From SBAX01 sp964646605 (lineage in GTDB: Bacteria > Planctomycetota > Phycisphaerae > UBA1845): DNA of 64,000 nt. Below, piece by piece: positions 8,176-17,268 of the stretch (positions are counted from its first letter, which is position 1; each line of letters begins with the position of its first letter). Both the position numbers and the translations under genes were made by a program. The DNA lies in NCBI GenBank assembly GCA_964646605.1, contig CAZYEX010000003.1:1-64000 (forward strand), given 5' to 3'. The notes beneath the pieces were generated by a model. It did no database searches. It was not told the DNA's origin and worked only from the letters and a program-made list of their open reading frames with translations.

Positions 8176-9417
8176 TCAGGGGCAGGTCGGATAGGTTATG
8201 TGGGGAGTGCCGCTTTCGCAGCCCTCCAGGGTCTGGTTGAAAATCACTCCGAAGTAGTCGTCGTAATCGACGTCACAGTCGCCATCGACGTCGTAGACCA
8301 CAGTGCCCCAGAGGGGATGACCGGCCTGGTCGATGATCGGCGTGTTCTGGGGCGAAAAGTCGCAGACGTCGTCGTCGTTGTAGACGTCGTCGCCGTCGAT
8401 GTCGTCGTCGCAGAGGTCACCATCCGGGTCGCCCCTCCAGGAGTCACAGTTTTCCTGATCGGGGTTGTTGTTCATCGGACAGTTGTCGCAGCCATTACCC
8501 AACCCCACACCCTGCTCCCCGTCCCCATCGTCGTCGACGTTCGTGCTCGACGCCGTGCTCGGGCAATAGTCGCACGTATTCCCGAAGGGGTCGCCGTCGG
8601 CGTTCGCCTGGTCAGGGTTATTACAAACGCCGGGGTTCTCACAGTGGTGATCCGGGTTTCCCGGATTGCAGTTGTCGCACTTGTCCCTGACCGGGTCGCC
8701 GTCCGACGACGGAAAGTCCTCGCACGAGGAGTTGAAGTACGGCGTACCGCCCTCGGCGTCGCACACGCTGACCGGGTGGTTATCGCAGCGACTGGGGGTG
8801 GGGATGGGATGGTCCGGGGTAGGGCCCGGGTTACAGCACGTATAGGTGGCGGTGCAGGTTGTGCCGCCACAAAGGGTGCCGGTAGCGGTGAACGCGGTGG
8901 CGGTCCCGGCGCAGGACCCTTGCGTTTTGACCGTACAGGTAAACGGCGACGACGGTCCTGCGCAGCAGGCGCCGCAGGTGTTGGGTGTGCAATTCGACCC
9001 CACTTCGCCTGCGATGCCGCCCAGATCGTTGCAGCATAGGGCGTCGACGTCGCTGCACGAGGCATCCGGAAAGCAGCACGCGCGTATTCCCGCGCACTTG
9101 ACGTAGCCCTGGAAGGCGCAGGTCAACAACGCCCCTTCCGCCGTCGCCGCCGCAACTCCGGCCACTTTCAGATCATCCCCCGGCGCGGAGACTTGCGGGA
9201 GAACGTCCTGGCAGCAAGGCGGACGGTTCGAGTAGGCCCAACAACAGGTGCCCGATCCATAGCAATACGCCCGAGGCGGGTACGGTGTGGGAATGTCCGC
9301 CGACGCCCGCTCCATCCAACCGGGACAGGTCAGGAGCGCGCCCAGCAGCAAGACGGTCAAGTTAGCGAAATGCCTAGGCTTCCCTTCGCGTGAACAGATT
9401 CTCTTGTGGGTCATCAT
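8176..9417 (-). CDS. secreted Cys-rich, Ca-binding-repeat protein
   Basis: A 413-residue exported protein of unknown function. The start is the first of two adjacent ATGs, placed after GGAGGAG at ideal spacing. A signal peptide (hydrophobic core LTVLLLGALLTCPGW) ends near ERASA. The mature part is Cys-rich in its first half, with CC pairs. The second half has TSP3-like acidic motifs such as DGDPFGNTCDYCP and DGDLCDDDIDGDD. DVDGDCDVDYDDYF near the end looks like one dockerin-type calcium loop. Unlike three other surface proteins in the window it lacks the C-terminal PxxCG membrane tail and ends TYPTCP, so it may be released or held by a partner. Confidence 0.8.
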   Translation of the reverse strand: MMTHKRICSREGKPRHFANLTVLLLGALLTCPGWMERASADIPTPYPPRAYCYGSGTCCWAYSNRPPCCQDVLPQVSAPGDDLKVAGVAAATAEGALLTCAFQGYVKCAGIRACCFPDASCSDVDALCCNDLGGIAGEVGSNCTPNTCGACCAGPSSPFTCTVKTQGSCAGTATAFTATGTLCGGTTCTATYTCCNPGPTPDHPIPTPSRCDNHPVSVCDAEGGTPYFNSSCEDFPSSDGDPVRDKCDNCNPGNPDHHCENPGVCNNPDQANADGDPFGNTCDYCPSTASSTNVDDDGDGEQGVGLGNGCDNCPMNNNPDQENCDSWRGDPDGDLCDDDIDGDDVYNDDDVCDFSPQNTPIIDQAGHPLWGTVVYDVDGDCDVDYDDYFGVIFNQTLEGCESGTPHITYPTCP

Positions 9418-9764
9418 GGCTTTACTCCTCCTCAAAATGAGAATGGACGGGCGGCCGACGCAGCCGCCACTCGATTCCGAAGGATGACGGACCCGTTCCT
9501 GTCGAGCACGCTGAGATGTGGAAGTGGCTCGACGACATATACCGACTGCGGCGAGGCAGTGTGGGTATGGACGGGCGCTGAGATCACGACCCGCGATTCT
9601 CGCGTCATGGAAACGCGACTCCGCATAGCGACGAGTGAGGCGCTCGCCCAGCCCTACAGGAACCAATGATAGAGAGCCGCGCCCGACTCGTCGGTTTCCA
9701 GATGTTCGAGATCGACCTGCGGGGATGGTATCATGCGTGGGAGAGTTGCAACAGGGCGAGGCCG
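9418..9764. other. divergent intergenic region
   Basis: This 347-base gap separates the divergent Cys-rich protein and epimerase genes and should hold both promoters. A TATCAT-like box near 9729 is a weak -10 candidate for the epimerase. No small gene, RNA or repeat was seen. Upstream in-frame extensions of both neighbouring genes into this gap lack protein character. Confidence 0.4.
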
Positions 9765-10676
9765 ATGCAAATTGCGATCACCGGGGCTACGGGCTTCTTG
9801 GGGCGATACATCGTCCGGCATCTTGTAGGGCTTCAACACACCTGCCGATGCTGGGTTCGACCAGGCTCGGATCGCGGGGGTTTTGACGGCTTGCCCGCCC
9901 CCGTCGAATGGGTTGCCGGCGATTTATCCGACGAGGGTTCGATGGCCGCGTTGGTGAAGGACGCCGCCGCTGTCATTCATGCGGCACTTTATCGCCCTGG
10001 CGCGGGCTTTCGCGGGCAGGAGGGCGATGTGCCGACCTTCGTCGAGCGGAACGTCCTGGGGACGATCCGACTCATCGAACATGCCCGCCGCGCGGGGGTT
10101 GCCCGTTTCATTTTCATTTCGACGTGCGCGGTACACGAGAAGATTCTCGACGACCGGAAGCTGGACGAGTCTCATCCTCTCTGGTCTACGTCGCATTACG
10201 GCGCCCACAAGGCGGCGATCGAGAAGTTCATTCACAGCTACGGGCTGGGAGAGAGCTACGACATCTGTGCGCTTCGTCCGACGGGCATTTATGGAGTGGC
10301 ACGACCGGTCCACAAGAGCAAGTGGTACAACCTGGTCCAGGCCGTCGCCCGCGGCGAGGCGATCTCCAGCGATCGCGGCGGGAAAGAAGTCCACGCCTCC
10401 GACGTCGCCAAGTCCGTCGGCATTCTGCTGTCCGCACCGGGCGTGGCCGGACAGGTCTACAATTGCTACGATCGCTACGTCGCCGACCAGGATGTCGCTC
10501 TCGTCGCTCAGCGCCTCACCGCAAGGAAAAACACGATTGCCTTGCTCAACAAGGGGTCGAGGAACCAGATCGAAACCGGCAAGCTCCGCGCCTTGGGGAT
10601 GACCTTCGGGGGCGCGGCGTTGCTCGAAGACACGATCCGAGAGATGTTACGAGCGCTTCCCCAGCCGCAACGCTGA
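9765..10676 (+). CDS. NAD-dependent epimerase/dehydratase family protein (extended SDR)
   Basis: A 303-residue extended short-chain dehydrogenase. The N-terminal Rossmann motif GATGFLG binds NAD(P), STCAVHE carries the catalytic Ser/Thr position, and YGAHK supplies the Tyr-xxx-Lys pair. The ATG at 9765 follows AGGGCGAGG and starts the homology at MQIAITGATG. These enzymes act on nucleotide sugars or related carbonyl substrates; the substrate is not evident. It stands alone with long gaps on both sides. A bulged hairpin at about 10708-10727 followed by T5 near 10741 is a poor terminator candidate. Confidence 0.85.
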   Translation: MQIAITGATGFLGRYIVRHLVGLQHTCRCWVRPGSDRGGFDGLPAPVEWVAGDLSDEGSMAALVKDAAAVIHAALYRPGAGFRGQEGDVPTFVERNVLGTIRLIEHARRAGVARFIFISTCAVHEKILDDRKLDESHPLWSTSHYGAHKAAIEKFIHSYGLGESYDICALRPTGIYGVARPVHKSKWYNLVQAVARGEAISSDRGGKEVHASDVAKSVGILLSAPGVAGQVYNCYDRYVADQDVALVAQRLTARKNTIALLNKGSRNQIETGKLRALGMTFGGAALLEDTIREMLRALPQPQR

Positions 10677-11046
10677 TCCGGCAGTTTGGGCGAGCTTTGC
10701 AGCGTTGCGACGCGCGATGCGCGGTCGAGTCACCCTCAAGTTTTTCAGTATTGAAATCCGATATGCCAAGCGGAGTCTCGTCCTCGGGCTGACTCGGCGT
10801 TCGTCTGCGCAACGACTATGGATGGTCGTTGCTCGGACGGAGAGTTAGTCCCAAGCTAGAGGATGACGGTTCCGAATCCGTTCGCTGGGCGGCAGGAGGC
10901 GGCCCGGTGAATGGTCGAATGGCACGCCTCCGCAGACGGTAAAGAACGAATACTGGGTATAATGGTGTAGTGGATTGGTCGTTTCGACTGTTCCCGTACA
11001 TCCCATTTTATCCATTTATTGGTTGGCGCTGGTCGAGGGTCAAACG
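10677..11046. promoter_or_regulatory. intergenic region with -10 box for the ParA-CBM48 gene
   Basis: The 370-base gap contains an exact TATAAT at 10958-10963, 84 bases before the chosen start; the -35 region is weak. An 8-bp hairpin (GCAACGAC 10809-10816, GTCGTTGC 10825-10832) is the only other structure seen. No protein-like frame is present. Confidence 0.45.
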
Positions 11047-12477
11047 GTGAGAACGATCACGATTGCGAATCAAAAGGGCGGGTGCGGAAAAACGACGGTG
11101 GCCATTAACCTAGCGGCTTCCTTGGCCCGCGAGGCCCGGCGGGTTTTGCTGGTCGATCTCGACCCACAGGCGCACTGCGCGGTGGGGATGGCCGTCCCGG
11201 AGGAACATATCGACCTCTCGATCGGCGATTGTCTGTTCGGGCGGCTGGACGGTGCCAAGGTGGAGCTGTCGCAGATCACCTGGCAGATCGCCCCGAACCT
11301 AGAACTGGCTCCGTCGCGGGCGACGCTCTCGGGGCTGGAACCGCGACTCGGCGACCGGACGGACACCGACACGCTGCTCTTTGATCTCTTGCGTGAGAAT
11401 GAAAAGCGCTTCGACTATTGCGTGGTGGATTGTCCGCCGCATCTGGGTTTGTTGATGCGGAATGGACTTCGTGCGGCCGACGAGGTGGTGATCCCGGTGG
11501 ATACGGGGTTCTTCTCCTTGCACGGGTTGACGCACCAGCTGGCCACGATCGACGAACTGTCGGAGCGGAGAGGGTTCAAGCCTGTGGTTCGGATTCTGCC
11601 CAACCAGTATGACGTTCGCACCAAGCTGGCCCGCGAGATTCTGGCCGAGCTCCGCAATCGCTTCAAAGGGTTGGTCTTCGAGACGATCATCAACTTCAAC
11701 ACCAAGCTCAAGGAAGGGGCGAGTTTCGGGCAACCCATCACGGAGTTTGCGCCGGCCAGCATGGGGGCGCGGGACTTTGAGGCGTTGGCCCGGGAATTGG
11801 TGGTCTCGGAAGCGCCGCGCGTGGCGACGCCGGAGATGTTGCAGCACGTGGAGCGGCTGGCGAAGGATGCGGAGCGCCTATTGGCGACGACGGCGACGTT
11901 GGTGGATTCGCGGCGTGGGCCTGCGGTTCGGCCCGTCGGTGCGCCCGCCGTGCCCGCGGATTTCGCGTCTGTTCCGCCGGCCCCCGAGAGTTCACCGCCG
12001 GTGCGGATCGCTCCGCGCTCCCCCGCGCAGCCGGCCAAGCCCGCGACGCCGGTGCGTGTGCCCGCCACGCGAAGTCCGACCGTGTCGCCGGCGGTTCGAC
12101 CTGCAGCCGTCGCCCCACGACCCATCGACGAAGCGGTCGTGTCCACCCGATCCGAGAGCGAGTTGCACGAAGACATCAGCCGCAAACTCGAATCCATTTA
12201 CGGCGTTCGCCAGGACGGGGACGTGGCCATCTTCCGCAGCCGCTTCCCCGAGGCCAGCGAAATTCAGATCGCCGGCGACTTCAACGACTGGATGCCGCAC
12301 ACCACGCCGATGCGTCGCCTGGCGGACGGCGACTTCGAGGCCCGACTGAAACTTCCGCGCGGGCGATATCGCTACCGGCTGGTGGTGGACGGTCGATGGT
12401 CGCACGACGTGTACAACCCCACGATCGAAACCAACGAATACGGGGAACTGAACTCCGTCGTAGAGATCAAACAGTAG
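11047..12477 (+). CDS. ParA-type ATPase fused to a CBM48/AMPK-beta glycogen-binding domain
   Basis: A 476-residue fusion. Residues 1-about 265 are a ParA/MinD ATPase with deviant Walker A KGGCGKTT, switch motif LLVDLDPQ and VVDCPPHLG. A Pro/Ala-rich linker (about 290-365) follows. The last about 85 residues are an early-set carbohydrate-binding module 48, as in AMPK beta subunits and glycogen branching enzyme, with the signature IQIAGDFNDWMPHTTPM and RYRYRLVVDGRW. The GTG at 11047 follows CGAGGG and begins exactly at the ParA homology; a TTG 72 bases upstream is less likely. No parB, parS site or glycogen gene is adjacent. A role in positioning a polysaccharide-bound cargo is an inference. 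Confidence 0.85.
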   Translation: MRTITIANQKGGCGKTTVAINLAASLAREARRVLLVDLDPQAHCAVGMAVPEEHIDLSIGDCLFGRLDGAKVELSQITWQIAPNLELAPSRATLSGLEPRLGDRTDTDTLLFDLLRENEKRFDYCVVDCPPHLGLLMRNGLRAADEVVIPVDTGFFSLHGLTHQLATIDELSERRGFKPVVRILPNQYDVRTKLAREILAELRNRFKGLVFETIINFNTKLKEGASFGQPITEFAPASMGARDFEALARELVVSEAPRVATPEMLQHVERLAKDAERLLATTATLVDSRRGPAVRPVGAPAVPADFASVPPAPESSPPVRIAPRSPAQPAKPATPVRVPATRSPTVSPAVRPAAVAPRPIDEAVVSTRSESELHEDISRKLESIYGVRQDGDVAIFRSRFPEASEIQIAGDFNDWMPHTTPMRRLADGDFEARLKLPRGRYRYRLVVDGRWSHDVYNPTIETNEYGELNSVVEIKQ

Positions 12478-12547
12478 CGCCGGGCTGCGTGCCTGACACT
12501 TTGGACCGGGGCGGTCGCAGTCGTCCGTCGAACGGGCGACGCTCCGA

Positions 12548-13438
12548 TCATTCCTTGGTGAGGCTCTTGTACAACGTGTCCACCCATTGATCGGTCTTGA
12601 TGAAACCCTGCCCCCAGGGTTTCCAGGCGTCGGGCAAGCCTTCGGCTTTGATCTGTTCGAGGGGTTGACCGGCGGCGATGCGCGTTTTCACAATCTGGCT
12701 TGTTTCCACGAGCATGGCGTGGAACTTCTTCAGACCGTCGAGGGTTGAGAGCGGTCCGTGACCGGGGATGATCTTCACGTCGGGCGGGGCGTCAGCGATG
12801 ATCCGGGCGACATTCCTGGCCATTCCCTCGACGTTGCCGCCGTGATCGAGATCCACAAAGGGGAACATGCCCGCGAACATGTGATCACCCACGTGGATCA
12901 CATTGGATTGGGTGAAGAAGACCACGCAGTCGCCATCGGTGTGGCCGGCGGGCAAGTGCAACACGCGGATGTCCTCGCCGTTGAAGTGGACGGTGAGCGA
13001 ATCCGCGAAGGTGACGACGGGTAGACCCTCTTTGGGCAGGGGCTCGACCTTGCGGCCGAACAATTCCTGCTCGGAGGAGACTCGCTTGCGCACATTCTCG
13101 TGGGCGATGATCGTGCCGTCGCGCCCGAAGTGCGGATTGCCGCCGGTGTGGTCGCCGTGCCAATGGGTGTTGAGGATGAACTTGGGTTTTTCGTGGCCAA
13201 GTTTGCCGAGGGCGGCTTTGATTTTCTCGGCGAGCGGCGCGAACTGGTCGTCGACGATGAGAATGCCGTCGGTTCCGACGCAGACGCCGATGTTTCCGCC
13301 GCGGCCTTCGAGCATGTGGACCGTTCCGGCCACATGCGTGGACTTGATCTGGACGGCGTCGAACTCCTGCTGTGCGAGCGCCGCTGGCGATCCACAGACC
13401 CACAGGAGCGCGACTGCTGAGAAAACTGTGTTTTTCAT
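12548..13438 (-). CDS. secreted metallo-beta-lactamase-fold hydrolase
   Basis: A 296-residue MBL-superfamily protein with a signal peptide (ending SPAALAQ) and the zinc motif HWHGDH near residue 92, followed by further His/Asp ligand positions in LPAGHTDGDC and IIPGHG. SD AGGAGG lies 9 bases before the ATG at 13438; an ATG at 13447 touches the SD and is less likely. It lies 52 bases after the RND pump gene on the same strand and may be the last gene of that operon. The family includes lactamases, lactonases and glyoxalase-like enzymes, so the substrate is open. Confidence 0.85.
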   Translation of the reverse strand: MKNTVFSAVALLWVCGSPAALAQQEFDAVQIKSTHVAGTVHMLEGRGGNIGVCVGTDGILIVDDQFAPLAEKIKAALGKLGHEKPKFILNTHWHGDHTGGNPHFGRDGTIIAHENVRKRVSSEQELFGRKVEPLPKEGLPVVTFADSLTVHFNGEDIRVLHLPAGHTDGDCVVFFTQSNVIHVGDHMFAGMFPFVDLDHGGNVEGMARNVARIIADAPPDVKIIPGHGPLSTLDGLKKFHAMLVETSQIVKTRIAAGQPLEQIKAEGLPDAWKPWGQGFIKTDQWVDTLYKSLTKE

Positions 13439-13490
13439 GCAACTCATCCTCCTACGCCGACCCACGACCTCGCCATACACCGAGAGCGGA

Positions 13491-16400
13491 TCATACGTTG
13501 GCGACGGCAGGCACGGCAAGGTGCTCCCTATTGCCGCTCCAGCGCCATGTGATTTCTTTCATCATGCAGTAACACACGGGGAGCACGAACAGAGACAGGA
13601 GTTCAATGGTCAGTCCGCCGATGGCGGGTAGTGCGATGGGGATCATCACATCGGCCCCGCGCCCGTTGCTGGTCAGGACCGGCATCAGGGAAAGAACCGT
13701 CGTCGCCGAGGTCATCAGGCAGGGGCGTACGCGCTGCACACCGGCGGTGACTACTGCCTCACGAATGTCCGCGATGCCGCGGATGGGCCGACGCGCGCAC
13801 TCCTGGTTTAAGTAGGTCGCCAACACGACACCGTCATCGGTGGTGACACTAAAGAGGGCGATAAATCCCACCCAGACCGCGGCGCTGAGATGGTAGGGAT
13901 GAAAATGCAAGAGATCGCGCACATTCACTCCGAACACGTCGAAGTTGCAAAACCACGGTTCGGCAACCAGCCACAATCCGATAAACCCGCCCGCCCATGC
14001 AACGGGAATCCCGCTAAACACAATCAACGAGACGGGGACAGATCGAAATTCGAAGTAGAGGAGTAGGAACAGCAGAAGCATGCTCACGGGAAGGATGATG
14101 GAAAGACGTGCCTGAAAGCGGACCTGGTTCTCATAGTTCCCGGCAAACTTGTAATGAACCCCAGGAGGCAGAACGAACTCCCCAGCGGCAATTTTGGACC
14201 TCAGCGCCCGGTCCGCGTGTTCGACAATGTCCACCTCCGCGAATTCCGGCAGTTTGTCGAAGAGTACATAGGCGACCAGAAAGTTGTTTTCACTCTTGAT
14301 GTCTTCCGGTCCGCGGACGTACTCGATCTGCACCAACTGGCGCAGCGGGACTTGTTGTCCGTCCGATCCCGGCACCAGAATGCGTTCCATTTCCTCGACA
14401 CTGTCGCGCAGTTCGCGAGGGTAACGCACCCGGACGGGGTAGCGTTCGCGGCGTTCGATGGTGGTGGTGGCTCGAATGCCGCCCAGCGCCATTTCGATGA
14501 CGTCCTGCACATCACGGATGTTCATGCCATGGCGTGCAATTCGCTCTCGATCAATGTTGATTTCCCAATAGGGTTTTCCGATGGTGCGGTCGGGAATGAT
14601 CGCGTCCTTGGCGACTCCGGGGACGGTTCGGAGAATGTCCGCGATCTGCAGTCCGACGCTTTCGATTTGTTGCAGGTCCGAGCCGAACACTTTGACGCCC
14701 ATGGGCGCCCTCATGCCGGACTGCAGCATGACCAAGCGCGCGGAGATCGGTTGCAATCGCGGCGCGCCGGTGACTCCGGGGAATTCGGCCGCCTTTTGGA
14801 TTTCCCGCCAAATGTCGTCGGAACTGCGAATATGCTCCCGCCACTGCCGGATGGGTTGCCCCTGGTCGTCCAATATCGGTTCGCGGGTGACGGGATCGAG
14901 CTTGTACTCCGTCTTGTAGAGAATCAGCGTTTCGATCATAGACAAAGGCGCCGGATCCATGGCCGTCTCCGCCCGACCGATTTTTCCGACGACACTTTCG
15001 ACCTCGGGGATCGCTTGAAACGCCTTGTCCTGCTCGGACAAAACTTCCATCGCGGCACTGATTCCGGCATGAGGCATCAATGTGGGCATATAGAGAAAGG
15101 AGCCTTCGTCGAGCGGAGGCATGAACTCTCGGCCAAGCCCTGGGAATTCATGGCTCGCCCCGACCCAAAGTTTTTCGTAGATCCCCGCCGCGCCCGGGCC
15201 TGATATTGTGGGATGGGGAAGCCAACTGAAGACGCGACCGAACCCCAGCCACACCACGATGCCTAACACCACAAGAGCGCCGGGAACACTGAGAAAAAGA
15301 AACTTGTGTGCAAGGAACTGGCGCAGTAGTCGTGGGTAGAAATCAATGAACACCACGCGCACGCTCGCCCAGGCTAGGTTGATTCCTAGCACAATCACAA
15401 GATTGCGAAGGAACCCGTGGCCTGGGCCTAGCGGCATCCAGTGTTGCGTCAAGAGAACAACGACCACGGCCATGACCAGGAAGCTCATTACCGAGCCAAG
15501 TCGTCGTCCGGTTGAAGGTGGAAGGTACCCCTCCACAATGGCAATGCCGCCGTAGACAGCGGCGGCGACGCCCGCCCAGTTCCACCCCCATGCGACCAAG
15601 GCCACGGCGCCGGCGATCCATCCGATGGGGATGGCGGCGCGCAGTCGCCCCGACCGGCGGCCCGAAGGGGTGAAGACCAACACGGCCAGCGTCGGCAAGA
15701 CAAACATGGCCACAAGCAACGAACCCAGTAGCGCGAATGTCTTGGTAAAGGCCAGGGGACGGAACAGTTTGCCCTCCGGGCCTTCCAGGGCAAAGACGGG
15801 TAGGAACGCAATCACCGTCATCAATATGGCCGTCGTGACGGCTGAGCCGATTTCACGCGATGCTTGATATACAACGTCGGCCAGGGGCTTGGACTGTCCC
15901 TCTCTCTCCAAGTGGCGGACGATATTCTCGGTGAGGATGATGCCCATATCTACCATGGTGCCAATGGCGATGGCGATGCCGCCCAGACTCATCAGGTTGG
16001 AATCCACACCAGTGATCTTCATGAGTGTGAAACATATCATCACGGCAAGCGGCATGGTGAGACTAATGACGATGCAACTGCGGACGTGGCGGAGAAACAG
16101 GAGGACCACGAAGGTGGTAACCAGGATTTGCTCGAAAAGCGCGTCTTTGAGCGTATCCAACGTTTCGTGAATGAGTTGAGTACGGTCGTAAAAGGGGACA
16201 ATCCGCACCTGCGACGCCGTCCCATCGGGCAGTGTCGTTGTGGGCAGACCCGGTGAAAGTTCCTCGATTCGCGCTTTGACCCGGTCAATGACCTCCATGG
16301 GATTGGCGCCGTAGCGGACGAGGACGACGCCGCCCACCGCCTCGGTTCCCGCCTTGTCCAGCACGCCCCTGCGCAGGGCCGGCCCTATGGCAACCCGGGC

Positions 16401-17264
16401 GACGTTCTTTACGAGAATGGGAACATTGTCGACCGCGCGAAGGACCGCGTTCTCAATGTCCTCGACGCCGCGCAGAAATCCTTTGGCTCGAACGACATAT
16501 TCCACGCCGTTCCACTCGACCGTCTCGGCGCCGACGTCGATGTTGCCGCTCTGCAAGGCCATGAAGACGTCCTGCAGACGAACATTGTGAGCGAGCAGTG
16601 CCTGCGGATCCACGTCCACTTGATACTCACGGACGAAACCGCCGACGCTGGCGACTTCACTCACGCCTTCGATCCCCTGCAGAGCCCAGCGAACATACCA
16701 GTCTTGAATGCTTCGCAGCCGCATGGGATCGAAACCGCCATTGGACCCTTCGAGCGTGTACCAGAAGACTTGGCCCAGCGCCGTCGCGTCCGGTCCCAGG
16801 GACGGAGTTACGCCTTCGGGAAGCATTTGTTGCGCTACGTTCATTTTTTCCAAGAGGCGAGAACGACACCAATAGAAATCGTGCTCGTCGTCGAAAATTA
16901 CGTAGACAAGGGAGAATCCGAACATGGAATAGGCGCGGATGGTCTTGAAGCCGGCGGTACCCTGGAGCACCGTGGTCAGGGGATAGGTAATTTGGTTTTC
17001 CACATCCTGAGGAGAGCGCCCGGGCCACTCGGTGAAGACCACTTGCTGGTTCTCGCCGATATCCGGGATTGCATCTACGGGAATGGGATCCCGCGGGATG
17101 TGCGGGGATTCGACGTCAAACGGCATGACGCGATATCCCCAACCGAGAATCAAGAGCAGCAAGAGCAAGACCACCAATCGGTTATCCAAGAAGAACCGAA
17201 TCAGCCGATCGGTGGCCGAACTGGGCGGTGCTGCGGCGTTGGGGTCGGAATGCGTGGAAGTCAT
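13491..17264 (-). CDS. cusA: heavy-metal RND efflux pump (CusA/CzcA family)
   Basis: A 1257-residue inner-membrane RND transporter that should export metal ions (Cu/Ag in the best-known case) through a tripartite pump using proton influx. The family start is clear (RLIRFFLDNRLVVLLLLLL, then IPDIGENQQVVFTEWPGRSP). The proton-relay helix region reads LGGIAIAIGTMVDMGIILTE. It is about 200 residues longer than E. coli CusA (about 1047). The extra part lies near residues 545-720 and contains about four additional hydrophobic segments (for example VMSFLVMAVVVVLLT). The ATG follows AGGGAG. It starts 4 bases after the adaptor gene stops, so they are co-translated. Copper/silver over cobalt/zinc/cadmium is inferred from the adaptor. 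Confidence 0.93.
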   Translation of the reverse strand: MTSTHSDPNAAAPPSSATDRLIRFFLDNRLVVLLLLLLILGWGYRVMPFDVESPHIPRDPIPVDAIPDIGENQQVVFTEWPGRSPQDVENQITYPLTTVLQGTAGFKTIRAYSMFGFSLVYVIFDDEHDFYWCRSRLLEKMNVAQQMLPEGVTPSLGPDATALGQVFWYTLEGSNGGFDPMRLRSIQDWYVRWALQGIEGVSEVASVGGFVREYQVDVDPQALLAHNVRLQDVFMALQSGNIDVGAETVEWNGVEYVVRAKGFLRGVEDIENAVLRAVDNVPILVKNVARVAIGPALRRGVLDKAGTEAVGGVVLVRYGANPMEVIDRVKARIEELSPGLPTTTLPDGTASQVRIVPFYDRTQLIHETLDTLKDALFEQILVTTFVVLLFLRHVRSCIVISLTMPLAVMICFTLMKITGVDSNLMSLGGIAIAIGTMVDMGIILTENIVRHLEREGQSKPLADVVYQASREIGSAVTTAILMTVIAFLPVFALEGPEGKLFRPLAFTKTFALLGSLLVAMFVLPTLAVLVFTPSGRRSGRLRAAIPIGWIAGAVALVAWGWNWAGVAAAVYGGIAIVEGYLPPSTGRRLGSVMSFLVMAVVVVLLTQHWMPLGPGHGFLRNLVIVLGINLAWASVRVVFIDFYPRLLRQFLAHKFLFLSVPGALVVLGIVVWLGFGRVFSWLPHPTISGPGAAGIYEKLWVGASHEFPGLGREFMPPLDEGSFLYMPTLMPHAGISAAMEVLSEQDKAFQAIPEVESVVGKIGRAETAMDPAPLSMIETLILYKTEYKLDPVTREPILDDQGQPIRQWREHIRSSDDIWREIQKAAEFPGVTGAPRLQPISARLVMLQSGMRAPMGVKVFGSDLQQIESVGLQIADILRTVPGVAKDAIIPDRTIGKPYWEINIDRERIARHGMNIRDVQDVIEMALGGIRATTTIERRERYPVRVRYPRELRDSVEEMERILVPGSDGQQVPLRQLVQIEYVRGPEDIKSENNFLVAYVLFDKLPEFAEVDIVEHADRALRSKIAAGEFVLPPGVHYKFAGNYENQVRFQARLSIILPVSMLLLFLLLYFEFRSVPVSLIVFSGIPVAWAGGFIGLWLVAEPWFCNFDVFGVNVRDLLHFHPYHLSAAVWVGFIALFSVTTDDGVVLATYLNQECARRPIRGIADIREAVVTAGVQRVRPCLMTSATTVLSLMPVLTSNGRGADVMIPIALPAIGGLTIELLSLFVLPVCYCMMKEITWRWSGNREHLAVPAVANV

Positions 17265-17268
17265 CGAT

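Noticed and set aside
9908..10792. Long plus-strand open frame in a second frame over the epimerase gene
   Set aside because: High-GC shadow frame, Arg/Gly-rich; the epimerase frame carries the motifs.
12489..12500. GTGCCTGACACT after the ParA-CBM48 gene, reminiscent of REP/RAYT-associated sequence
   Set aside because: Only a short match without a palindromic partner or transposase; not enough to call a repeat.
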